From positions 1 through 5,449 of the forward strand of contig USLP01000118.1 of assembly GCA_900555525.1 (NCBI GenBank): 5,449 nt of DNA. Reading direction: 5' to 3'. Below the pieces are notes generated by a model. That model saw nothing but the letters and a program-made list of their open reading frames with translations. It had not been told where the DNA came from and made no database searches. Shown piece after piece: positions 1 to 5,449 of this stretch. The DNA comes from an uncultured Eubacteriales bacterium (GTDB lineage Bacteria; Bacillota; Clostridia; UMGS1840). The translations under genes were made by a program, and so were the position numbers. How positions within the stretch are numbered: the first letter of the stretch is position 1; each line of letters opens with the position of its first letter.

Positions 1-1
1 C

Positions 2-316
2 CCCGCAAGCATACACACCTTCGGCTACAGCCTTTGCGACGTTGATATTTATCGCTACAAAAACGAAATAACCGACTGCCAGAAATACATAATAACCGAA
101 GAGCTTCAAAAGTCCACCACGCTGAAATATGACGCTTTGGAGGCGCTGTTTTTGGGTTTAGGGTTAAAATCACGCGGAAGAGGCAATCGCTATATCTGCA
201 TTTCTCTCATCCTTAAAGCTATGGAAAAAGCTCTCCTGCTTCCGCCCGATACGTATAAATCGTATACCGATTTCACCGTTTTCACAGACGGAAAATATTT
301 TGAAAAAGTATGCTAA
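2..316 (+). CDS. 3' end of an unrecognised protein (partial)
   Basis: The frame is open from the left edge to a TAA at 314-316, giving about 104 residues with no start in view; the only in-frame ATG is near 221, so the gene begins outside the window. The visible part runs from PASIHTFGYSLCDVDIYRYK to a cysteine as last residue. It is soluble-looking, mixed in charge, with a helical central stretch (EELQKST through KAMEKALLLPP) and no membrane segment. A GRGNRYI run sits in the middle. I do not recognise the family. It converges with the minus-strand kinase-like gene: the two stop codons overlap by 4 bases, and no hairpin terminator lies between them. That it is a real gene rests on the long open frame ending exactly at the neighbour's end and on its protein-like composition. 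Confidence 0.6.
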   Translation, partial: PASIHTFGYSLCDVDIYRYKNEITDCQKYIITEELQKSTTLKYDALEALFLGLGLKSRGRGNRYICISLILKAMEKALLLPPDTYKSYTDFTVFTDGKYFEKVC

Positions 317-942
317 TCGCCTATTTTCATTTTTGTATAGTCGGAAATAAGCTTAACGCAGTTATCCCAGCCTATTTTTTCACTGTTTAAAATAAGGTCA
401 TAATTATCGGGCGAATCCCATTTTGAGCCTGTGTAATATTTATAATACTCACTGCGTTCCCTGTCCTTTGTGCGTATACGAGTTTTCGCTTCCTTTTCCG
501 AAACGGAAAACATATCCATGACAGTTTTTACGCAAGCGTCATGCGGAGCGTGAATATGCACACTCACAAGATTGGGATGCCCCTCCAAAACATAGTCCGC
601 CGCTCTGCCTATCACAACAAAGGATTCCCTCTCGGCAAGCTTTCTTATAATAAGCGCACTGTATCTGAAAAGGTTTTCCTCCGATACAAAATACTTGCTG
701 TCGGGCGGTATCACATCGCCCACAACGGGTTTTTTCTTCGGCAGCGGTCTCAAAAAGTTATATGAGGGAACTTTTTCGTCATTTTTGGCGAAAATTTCTT
801 CATTTATACCGCTTTCCTCAGACGCCATATAAAGAAGCTCTCTGTTGTAGCACTTCACGCCAAGCTGTTTCGCAAGCGATTCTCCTATTATCTTTCCGCC
901 GCTTCCGTATCCTCTCGAAATTGTAATTACAAAATTCTTCAT
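313..942 (-). CDS. Cytidylate-kinase-like P-loop protein
   Basis: A 209-residue protein of the cytidylate-kinase-like type (AAA/NMP-kinase fold, Cytidylate_kin2 group). Residues 5-20 hold the characteristic N-terminal strand and P-loop, ISRGYGSGGKIIG, where the group has a GSGG loop in place of the GSGKG/T of ordinary Cmk. Further landmarks are GRAADY (112-117), an arginine-rich lid with R155, R161 and R163, and YDLILNS (181-187) near the C-terminus, all usual for the group. There is no signal peptide or membrane segment, so it should be cytosolic. Members are presumed nucleotide-binding phosphotransferases; the true substrate is generally not established, so CMP kinase activity should not be assumed. 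The ATG at 942-940 follows a GAGGGAAAG ribosome site (953-945). Transcription should come from the strong promoter at 1021-1049 through a structured leader. Confidence 0.85.
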   Translation of the reverse strand: MKNFVITISRGYGSGGKIIGESLAKQLGVKCYNRELLYMASEESGINEEIFAKNDEKVPSYNFLRPLPKKKPVVGDVIPPDSKYFVSEENLFRYSALIIRKLAERESFVVIGRAADYVLEGHPNLVSVHIHAPHDACVKTVMDMFSVSEKEAKTRIRTKDRERSEYYKYYTGSKWDSPDNYDLILNSEKIGWDNCVKLISDYTKMKIGD

Positions 943-1013
943 AACTTTCCCTCGCTTTCGTGGGGATTAGGCATACGTAAGTTGAACCCGATATGCCTAC
1001 CCTCATTTCCTTG
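943..1013 (-). promoter_or_regulatory. Structured 5' leader of the kinase-like gene, possible riboswitch-like element
   Basis: The predicted transcript begins near 1012 and has about 70 untranslated bases. An 8-bp perfect inverted repeat, TAGGCATA (999-992) and TATGCCTA (975-968), encloses a 16-base loop. The stem can be lengthened by GGG (1002-1000) pairing with CCC of the CCCC at 965-962 across a two-base bulge. The same C run can instead pair with the GGG of the Shine-Dalgarno (951-949) in a second hairpin closed by CGAAAGCG (960-953). The folds compete, so the ribosome site could be open or hidden. The loop of the first hairpin also holds CGGG (990-987), which could form a pseudoknot with the same C run. 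The repeat is seen directly; the switching is inference, and I could not match it to a riboswitch class I know. The inverted repeat could also be a protein operator. Confidence 0.45.
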
Positions 1014-1020
1014 ATATTAT

Positions 1021-1049
1021 ATTATACCACACTCACGCCCTGTTGTCAA
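1021..1049 (-). promoter_or_regulatory. Consensus sigma-A-type promoter for the kinase-like gene
   Basis: Read on the minus strand, TTGACA (1049-1044) and TATAAT (1026-1021) are both perfect and separated by exactly 17 bases. A TGG directly before the -10 box gives the extended -10 TGnTATAAT. The start of transcription should lie near 1012-1013, about 70 bases ahead of the kinase-like ATG. Such a complete match is uncommon and predicts high basal activity, which fits control acting later, in the leader. Confidence 0.85.
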
Positions 1050-1086
1050 GACCGAAATTAACAGTATCGGAAAAATATTTTCGGAC

Positions 1087-1115
1087 TTTAAAATTAGGCT
1101 TATTTCTGATATAAT
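1087..1115 (+). promoter_or_regulatory. Promoter for the GH16-dehydratase-SDR run
   Basis: TATAAT at 1110-1115 is a perfect -10 box with an extended TGA just before it. A weaker TTTAAA at 1087-1092 (four of six bases of TTGACA) sits 17 bases upstream. The predicted start near 1122 leaves about 30 bases of leader with a GGGAG ribosome site at 1136-1140. It is divergent from the kinase-like gene's promoter; the two -35 boxes are 37 bases apart, and this AT-rich gap could hold a shared operator, though I see no clear palindrome in it. Confidence 0.7.
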
Positions 1116-1151
1116 ATAAGAAAAAACAAAAACACGGGAGAATTTCAAAAA

Positions 1152-1969
1152 ATGCAAAAATACAATGTTGAAAATCACGAACCGTCTTTGCTTCCCGACG
1201 GCAAAAAGTGGAAGCTTGTTTGGAATGATGAATTTGACGGCACGGAGCTTGACCGCACGAAATGGGATTACCGTCTTTACATGATGGGTCGTCGCCACAG
1301 AACATGGGACGACGAGGGTGTTATAATAGACGGAAATTCGCACGCAGTTTTCAAGATTTACGAAAAAAACGGCGAAATCTGTTCATCACAGATACAAACG
1401 GGTTATAACTATATGGACGCCGAAACCGCAAAAGAGGACTGCTGGGGCGGCGGTCTTATATGGCCTATCGGAAAATTCCAAAAGCACAAATTTCTGCATA
1501 CCTACGGTTACTATGAGTGCAGATGCAAGCTGCAAAAAAAGCCCGGCTGGTGGTCGGCATTCTGGCTTCAGTCTCCGATTATCGGATGGTGTGATAATCC
1601 CGAAATCGCAGGTGTTGAAAATGATATATTTGAAAGCTTCGTGCCGGGAAAGATAATACAGCACTGCAACCATTACAACGGCTACGGCGATGACCACAAG
1701 CGGATGCAGGAACCGGTATGGATATTTCCTTGGATGAATTTCACACATTCGGAATGTTGTGGACGCCCGAAGGCTATACGTTTTACGTTGACGGCAAGGA
1801 GGACGGTCATGTAAGCGCCCCCGTTTCAAAAATACCGCAGTTTATACTTCTTTCAACGGAGGTAAACGGCTACAGGCAAAAGGAACTTGCCCCGACCGAA
1901 GAAGCGAAAAGAGCTGTCGGCGATGAATTTGTCGTTGACTATGTTAGAGTGTTTGATTATGAAGATTAA
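1152..1969 (+). pseudogene. GH16 family glycoside hydrolase gene interrupted by one frameshift
   Basis: Two overlapping frames encode one GH16 (laminarinase/agarase-like, beta-jelly-roll) enzyme of about 272 residues. The first (from ATG 1152) has the usual opening KLVWNDEFDG, the strand GYYECRCKL followed by WWSAFWLQ, and the catalytic ExDxxE motif as E156-N-D158-I-F-E161, with nucleophile and acid/base in the form having the extra bulge residue. The second frame, from about 1712-1718 to TAA 1967-1969, continues with DEFHTFGMLWTPEGYTFYVD and ends in FVVDYVRVFDY, the normal GH16 C-terminus. The switch at about 1710-1720 is what one missing base would cause. As read, translation runs 31 junk codons past the shift and stops at 1812-1814. 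No signal peptide is present, so the intact enzyme would be cytoplasmic and act on imported oligosaccharides. Beta-glucan and galactan substrates are both possible. A sequencing error is as likely as a real mutation. Confidence 0.85.
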
Positions 1970-3119
1970 AGATATAAAAGTATTTGCTGTTGACTGCTTT
2001 CGCACAAACTGGGTATTTGTTAAAGTTTATACGGACGAGGGCATTGACGGCGTGGGAGAAGCAACTCTCGAATATAAGGAAAAAGCTCTTTTTGGGGCAA
2101 TTGAACATATAAGGGAATATCTTATCGGAAAAAATCCGTTTCAGATAGAAAAGCATTGGCACTCGATTTACAGAGACGCTTATTGGCGAGGCGGCGCTGT
2201 CTTGATGTCGGCTCTTTCCGCTGTTGAAACGGCGCTATGGGATATACTCGGAAAAGCGCTTAACGTCCCTGTTTATCAGCTTTTGGGCGGAAAAGTAAAC
2301 GATGAAGTGCGCATATATGTAAACGGTTGGTTTTCGGGTGCAAAAACACCCGACGAATTTGCAAAAAAAGCGAGTGATGCCGTAAAAAGAGGAATTACGG
2401 CTATGAAATGGGATCCTTTCGGAAAAGCGTATCTCGAAATATCAAACAAGGAATTGAATGCCGCTGTCGAATGTGTCGCAAAGGTACGTGAAGTAGTCGG
2501 AAACGATGTTGATTTGCTGATTGAAGGTCACGGACGCTTTAATATTCCGACCGCCGTAAAAATCGCACATGAGCTTGCGCCGTTTAGACCTATGTTTTTT
2601 GAAGAACCCGTTCCGCCCGACAATCTTGACGCATTAAAAGAGGTTAAAGAACGCTCCCCCATTGCGATTGCGGCAGGCGAACGTCTTTATACACGGTGGG
2701 ATTATAAGGATATGATTGACAAAATGGCGGCGGATTACATTCAGCCCGACATAAGCCATGCAGGCGGAATTTCGGAGCTTAAAAAAATAGCAGCCGAGGC
2801 GGAAAGCCGATACATACCGTTTGCACCGCATAATCCGTCGGGACCTGTCGCAAATGCGGCAACGCTTCAGCTTGCGGCAAGCTGCCCGAATTTTTCAATT
2901 TTGGAAATCATGTATTCCGATGTTGACTACAGATGCGATATAACAAACGAACAGCTCTTATATCATGACGGATTTATAAAAATCCCCGACAAAGCAGGAC
3001 TCGGAATAGAAATAAATGAGAAAGAATGCCTGAACCATCCGTACAAACCTCACACTTTAAGGCATTATACGGGCGCGCTGACAGATATACGCCCGCCAAA
3101 AACAAAATTTTATTTTTGA
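1959..3119 (+). CDS. Enolase-superfamily sugar-acid dehydratase (mandelate racemase/muconate lactonizing type)
   Basis: A 386-residue protein, full length for aldonic-acid dehydratases of this superfamily such as galactonate, gluconate and arabinonate dehydratases. The N-terminal capping domain spans about residues 1-125 (MKIKDIKVF, YWRGG, ALWDILGKALNVPVYQLLGG) and the barrel domain follows. Visible ligands are E189 in EGHGRFN, E215 in FFEEP and E241 in AAGER, the expected three metal ligands at the ends of successive strands. H191 and H291 (APHNPSGP) are the likely acid/base residues, and QPD at 262-264 is also typical. MKWDPFG (149-155) together with ExHGRFN is closer to archaeal-type gluconate/arabinonate dehydratases than to E. 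coli DgoD, which has DxHGR. The exact substrate is not decidable. An upstream in-frame ATG at 1887 exists, but the family begins at MKI; the ATG at 1959 overlaps the GH16 stop by 11 bases with only a weak ribosome site, suggesting translational coupling. Confidence 0.85.
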   Translation: MKIKDIKVFAVDCFRTNWVFVKVYTDEGIDGVGEATLEYKEKALFGAIEHIREYLIGKNPFQIEKHWHSIYRDAYWRGGAVLMSALSAVETALWDILGKALNVPVYQLLGGKVNDEVRIYVNGWFSGAKTPDEFAKKASDAVKRGITAMKWDPFGKAYLEISNKELNAAVECVAKVREVVGNDVDLLIEGHGRFNIPTAVKIAHELAPFRPMFFEEPVPPDNLDALKEVKERSPIAIAAGERLYTRWDYKDMIDKMAADYIQPDISHAGGISELKKIAAEAESRYIPFAPHNPSGPVANAATLQLAASCPNFSILEIMYSDVDYRCDITNEQLLYHDGFIKIPDKAGLGIEINEKECLNHPYKPHTLRHYTGALTDIRPPKTKFYF

Positions 3120-3132
3120 AAGGAATATACAA

Positions 3133-3894
3133 ATGAATAAATCGGTTTTTATAACGGGAGCGGCTTCGGGTACGGGATATGCAATTGCCGAACGTTTCGC
3201 AAAAGAGGGGTATGACGTTTTTATCGGAAGCAGAAATGAGGAAAATGCCGTAAATGCGGCGCAAAAGCTTCATGATAAATTCGGCATTTTCGCAAAAGGC
3301 TATAAAACGGAGATAGGCTGCGAAGAAAACGTTAAGGCTGTTTTCACAGATATAAGAAACATGGGCTATCTGCTTGATACGCTCGTTCTTAACGCTGCAA
3401 ATTTAGGTATCGGTCAAGATACATTAAGCGTTTCGATTGAGGATTTTAAGGACGTATACAAAACAAACGTATTTTGGAATTTTATGCTTGCAAGAGAAGC
3501 GGCTTTGCAGATGAAAGAAAAGAAAAAAGGTTCGATTGTGTTCGTAAATTCCAACACGGCGTACCGTGCGGTTCCCCAAAGATGTGCCTACAGCTCGTCC
3601 AAAAGCGCGATTTTGGGAATGTCGAGATGCCTTGCGGTGGACTTGGGAAAATACGGAATACGTTCAAACTGCGTACTTCCGGGAATGATAAAAACCGTAC
3701 GCTGGGAAACAAATTACAATGACTGCAAAAACGCTCTTTCCAACTATACCCCAATAGGCGACATTGCCGACTTTTCGGACATCGCCAATGCCGTATGGTA
3801 CTTCGGAAGCGACGAATCCAAAAACGCAACGGGTGCAGAACTTACCGTCGACGGCGGCAACATGGTTCAGCTAACCCCCGATATTAAAAGATAA
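3133..3894 (+). CDS. Short-chain dehydrogenase/reductase with divergent motifs
   Basis: A 253-residue classical-length SDR with a Rossmann fold. The cofactor loop is TGAASGTG (8-15), where most classical SDRs end in GIG. R34 after the second strand (GSRNEEN) favours NADP(H). The catalytic set is complete: N112 (TNVF), S140, Y153 and K157 (YSSSK). The usual NNAG after strand four is replaced by N87-A-A-N90 (VLNAANLG). The C-terminal GAELTVDGG (234-242) is standard. It starts 13 bases after the dehydratase stop with AGGA about 8 bases ahead of the ATG, so it belongs to the same transcript. In that setting it could oxidise or reduce a sugar or sugar acid alongside the dehydratase; this is inference from position. 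The substrate loop (about 188-212) has no signature I recognise. SDR identity is firm; the substrate is unknown. Confidence 0.85.
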   Translation: MNKSVFITGAASGTGYAIAERFAKEGYDVFIGSRNEENAVNAAQKLHDKFGIFAKGYKTEIGCEENVKAVFTDIRNMGYLLDTLVLNAANLGIGQDTLSVSIEDFKDVYKTNVFWNFMLAREAALQMKEKKKGSIVFVNSNTAYRAVPQRCAYSSSKSAILGMSRCLAVDLGKYGIRSNCVLPGMIKTVRWETNYNDCKNALSNYTPIGDIADFSDIANAVWYFGSDESKNATGAELTVDGGNMVQLTPDIKR

Positions 3895-3953
3895 CAAAAA
3901 ACTCCCCCGATAAGCATTGAATAGTATAAAATAACTTTCGGGGGCTATTTTGT
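3895..3953. terminator. Bidirectional intrinsic terminator between convergent genes
   Basis: CCCCCGA (3904-3910) with AAG (3912-3914) pairs with CTT (3935-3937) and TCGGGGG (3938-3944) over a single bulged T, enclosing a 20-base AT-rich loop. Read on plus, the stem is followed by CTATTTTGT, a modest U tract, ending the SDR transcript. Read on minus, it is followed by AGTTTTTTG, a better U tract, ending the rpiB-side transcript. The TAG of the small minus-strand frame lies at 3947-3945, directly against the stem. Confidence 0.8.
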
Positions 3954-4082
3954 AAGAAATTCTTCTATATCAAGGACAGATTTAAAATCGTCATCAATAC
4001 GTACGGCAGAGTAAATCTTATAGGTCTTGTGTATGCGAAGTGAGCCGAAAGCTGAATTTTGCTTTTTATGTTGCCCTCCCAA
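3945..4082 (-). pseudogene. 45-codon reading frame or gene remnant ahead of the terminator
   Basis: From a possible TTG at 4082-4080 the minus strand reads 45 codons to TAG at 3947-3945. The second half, HKTYKIYSAVRIDDDF then LDIEEFLTK, has the composition of a normal protein C-terminus, and the stop abuts the terminator stem as in a real gene end. There is no ATG in frame, and the GGGAGGG at 4080-4074, which looks like a strong ribosome site, lies just inside the frame and points to a position (about 4069) where this frame has no start codon. This suggests the tail of a decayed or internally deleted gene, or a very short unusual protein. I do not recognise the family. It follows the small membrane protein gene by 5 bases. 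Confidence 0.35.
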
Positions 4083-4087
4083 AAATA

Positions 4088-4342
4088 TTAATTAAAAAAA
4101 GTAGAAATAAATACCGTTACAACACTTATTACAACTATAGAAACAATAATAAATACAGCTTTTTTCAGGTCAAAATTACTTGAAATTCCGGCAACTGCAA
4201 ACAATGAAACAACAGTAATGCATACTGCGCCGATATTTGACTTTCCTGCTCCTCCGACACTGCATTTTTTATAAATTTCATTTTCTATATAATTATCCGT
4301 ATTATTGTTTTTTCCGTCTTTGTTCCAGTCATAAAAAGCCAT
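4088..4342 (-). CDS. Small membrane protein with an EF-hand-like loop
   Basis: An 84-residue protein. The ATG at 4342-4340 is chosen because GAGGTGG (4352-4346) lies just upstream; a TTG at 4354 in the same frame would place the start before its own ribosome site. Residues 5-16 read DWNKDGKNNNTD, matching the calcium-loop pattern DxNxDGxxxxxD of EF-hands and dockerins, followed by an acidic helix (NYIENEIY). A short CSVGGAGKSN linker leads into two hydrophobic stretches: about 38-57 (AVCITVVSLFAVAG) and about 62-83 (KAVFIIVSIVVISVVTVFIS). The protein likely sits in the membrane with its loop exposed. Small clostridial proteins with a similar DWNxDGK start exist to my recollection, function unknown. 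It lies 21 bases after the reductase stop and is probably cotranscribed. Only one loop is present, so calcium binding is unproven. Confidence 0.65.
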   Translation of the reverse strand: MAFYDWNKDGKNNNTDNYIENEIYKKCSVGGAGKSNIGAVCITVVSLFAVAGISSNFDLKKAVFIIVSIVVISVVTVFISTFFN

Positions 4343-4363
4343 ACTCCACCTCAAAAAAATTTT

Positions 4364-5095
4364 TTATCTTACCAAACCGCCGTTGGGGCTTATGACCTGA
4401 CCCGTTATATAATTTGAGCCGTCCTGCGCCAAAAAGGAAACGGCGTTCGCAACGTCATCGGGTGTTCCCTGCCGTTCCATCGGGATTGTGTCCGTAAATT
4501 CCTTTGTTTCATCTTCGGTGAGCTCGCTGTTCATTTTTGTTTCAATCATACCGGGGGCAACGCAGTTTACGGTAATGCCCGACGGAGCAAGCTCGGCGGC
4601 GAGAGCCTTTGTAAAGCCGATAACGCCCGCCTTCGATGCGCTGTAGTGCGTTTCGCACGATGCACCCGTGATTCCCCACATGGAAGAAATGTTTATAATT
4701 CTCCCGTTTTTTCGTTTTATCATTTCGGGGACGGCGAAATGACACGTATTGAACATACCTGTCAAATTCACGTCTATCAATTCCGTCCAGTCGTTATACG
4801 TTATATCCGTAAACGGTTTTATCTGCGAAATGCCCGCATTGTTCACAAGGACGTCAACCCCCCCGTAAAGAAGGTTTATTTCCGAAAACATTCTTTCCAC
4901 CTGCGCATAATTTGAAATGTCGCAAACGTATTCCCATGCGTTTACTCCGTTTTCGTTAAGCTTATTTTTTAAATCTATAACGGCGCTACGGTTTTGATAG
5001 GCATGAAGAAGCACAAAAAAGCCGTCGGCATTTAACTTTTTTGCAATTGCGCCGCCTATTCCTCCGCTTGCGCCCGTAATGAGTGCAGTTTTCAA
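4364..5095 (-). CDS. FabG-like SDR, probable EF-P 5-aminopentanone reductase group
   Basis: A 243-residue classical SDR. TGASGGIG (7-14), D59 (CDIS), NNAG (85-88), N110, S138, Y151 and K155 (YSASK) are all in place, and PGMIETKMN (181-189) and ITGQVISPNGG (230-240) finish the fold. Most such proteins are called 3-oxoacyl-ACP reductase, but the run ISSMWGITGASCETHYSASK and GISQIKPFTDIT resemble the clostridial group annotated as EF-P 5-aminopentanone reductase (YmfI type), which in Bacillus reduces the modification on elongation factor P. No fatty-acid synthesis genes are nearby, which also argues against FabG. Both assignments rest on remembered sequences. The start is TTG (5095-5093): AAGGGG lies seven or eight bases upstream and overlaps the TAA of the rpiB gene, and no in-frame ATG precedes it. 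A TTG start and 12-base gap suggest low, coupled expression with rpiB. Confidence 0.8.
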   Translation of the reverse strand: MKTALITGASGGIGGAIAKKLNADGFFVLLHAYQNRSAVIDLKNKLNENGVNAWEYVCDISNYAQVERMFSEINLLYGGVDVLVNNAGISQIKPFTDITYNDWTELIDVNLTGMFNTCHFAVPEMIKRKNGRIINISSMWGITGASCETHYSASKAGVIGFTKALAAELAPSGITVNCVAPGMIETKMNSELTEDETKEFTDTIPMERQGTPDDVANAVSFLAQDGSNYITGQVISPNGGLVR

Positions 5096-5107
5096 ATTTT
5101 ATACCCC

Positions 5108-5449
5108 TTAATATAACTTTTTTTCATTTTCTATCGCCGTAATCTGGTCTATCCTCTCCTGATGGCGTCCGCCTTCAAATTCCGCAGACAGCCACTCTCT
5201 TACTATCATTTTTGCAAGTTCCGAACCGACAACACGTGCGCCTATAGCCAAAATATTCGAGTTGTTGTGAACTCTTGACATTTTTGCCGAAAAAGGCTCG
5301 GAGCAAGCCGCCGCACGTATTCCCTTCACCTTATTCGCCGCAATTGAAATACCGATACCCGTACCGCAGATGAGAATTCCTCTTTCACATTCGCCGCTTG
5401 CAACACTGTCAGCGGTTTTCTGCGCATATACAGGGTATTCCGCCTTATC
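5108..5449 (-). CDS. rpiB: Ribose-5-phosphate isomerase B (N-terminus outside the window)
   Basis: The last 113 residues of an RpiB/LacAB-family sugar-phosphate isomerase, which interconverts ribose-5-phosphate and ribulose-5-phosphate in the pentose phosphate pathway. The frame is open to the right edge; about 30-35 N-terminal residues are missing compared with the usual 145-150. Visible hallmarks are the catalytic cysteine and anion loop in ILICGTGIGISIAANK (C28 of the visible part), KGIRAA, SRVHNNSNILAIGARVVG and EWLSAEFEGGRHQERI. The GTG at 5329 is internal, not a start. LacA or LacB of the tagatose pathway share the fold, but a single gene with no lac partner nearby favours RpiB. It is upstream of the TTG-started reductase and probably heads or continues that transcript. 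Confidence 0.92.
   Translation of the reverse strand, partial: DKAEYPVYAQKTADSVASGECERGILICGTGIGISIAANKVKGIRAAACSEPFSAKMSRVHNNSNILAIGARVVGSELAKMIVREWLSAEFEGGRHQERIDQITAIENEKKLY

Noticed and set aside
818..1006. 62-codon minus-strand frame starting in the kinase leader at 1006
   Set aside because: It overlaps the kinase-like gene in another frame, would start only about 6 bases into the transcript, and its sequence is unlike any domain. A leader peptide there is not excluded but has no support.
943..1013. A known riboswitch or tRNA in the leader (the loop has a GGTTCAA similar to a T-arm)
   Set aside because: No cloverleaf can be drawn, and I could not match the conserved cores of the riboswitch classes I know, such as guanidine, preQ1, ZTP, THF and fluoride.
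1710..1722. Programmed -1 ribosomal frameshift joining the two GH16 frames
   Set aside because: The direction fits, but there is no XXXYYYZ or A-rich slippery site and no evident downstream stimulator; a single missing base is simpler.
1386..1829. 147-codon minus-strand open frame opposite the GH16 gene
   Set aside because: It lies fully antisense to conserved GH16 sequence, is rich in cysteine, arginine and histidine typical of shadow frames, and has no ribosome site.
1887..1958. Upstream in-frame extension of the dehydratase from an ATG at 1887
   Set aside because: The extra 24 residues are encoded inside the GH16 C-terminal region in another frame, lack a ribosome site, and the family starts at MKI, encoded at 1959.
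3482..3829. 115-codon minus-strand open frame opposite the SDR
   Set aside because: It is antisense to the conserved SDR catalytic region, with Ser/Arg/Phe-rich shadow composition.
4342..4354. TTG start at 4354 for the small membrane protein
   Set aside because: The GAGGTGG ribosome site lies after that TTG and just before the ATG at 4342.

Overview
The window looks like chromosomal DNA of a low-to-moderate GC member of the Clostridia (Firmicutes). The evidence is AG-rich Shine-Dalgarno sites, consensus housekeeping sigma promoters, TTG start use, short intergenic gaps and protein sequences of clostridial flavour. This assignment is an inference from style; there is no taxonomic marker gene.

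Layout: (1) 2-316, the 3' end of an unrecognised plus-strand gene. (2) 313-942, minus strand, a cytidylate-kinase-like P-loop protein, meeting gene 1 tail to tail with a 4-base overlap. It has a consensus promoter and a roughly 70-base leader that can fold in two competing ways around its ribosome binding site. (3) 1087-3894, a plus-strand run with its own promoter: a GH16 glycosidase gene broken by one frameshift, an enolase-superfamily sugar-acid dehydratase whose start overlaps the GH16 stop, and a divergent short-chain dehydrogenase/reductase (SDR). A terminator that works on both strands follows. (4) 3945-5449, a minus-strand run read from right to left: ribose-5-phosphate isomerase B (3' part only), an SDR that resembles the EF-P 5-aminopentanone reductase group and starts at TTG, a small membrane protein with an EF-hand-like loop, and a 45-codon reading frame that may be a gene remnant ending at the shared terminator.

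GH16, dehydratase and SDR together suggest a small carbohydrate cassette: a cytoplasmic glycosidase trims an oligosaccharide, an SDR handles a carbonyl/alcohol step, and the dehydratase removes water from an aldonic acid. The substrate cannot be read from the sequence.

No tRNA, rRNA, CRISPR array, insertion sequence or phage gene was seen. The less ordinary items are the switch-like leader of the kinase-like gene, the small EF-hand-like membrane protein, the broken GH16 gene, and the SDR with altered cofactor and active-site motifs. I did not see a clear new multi-gene system.
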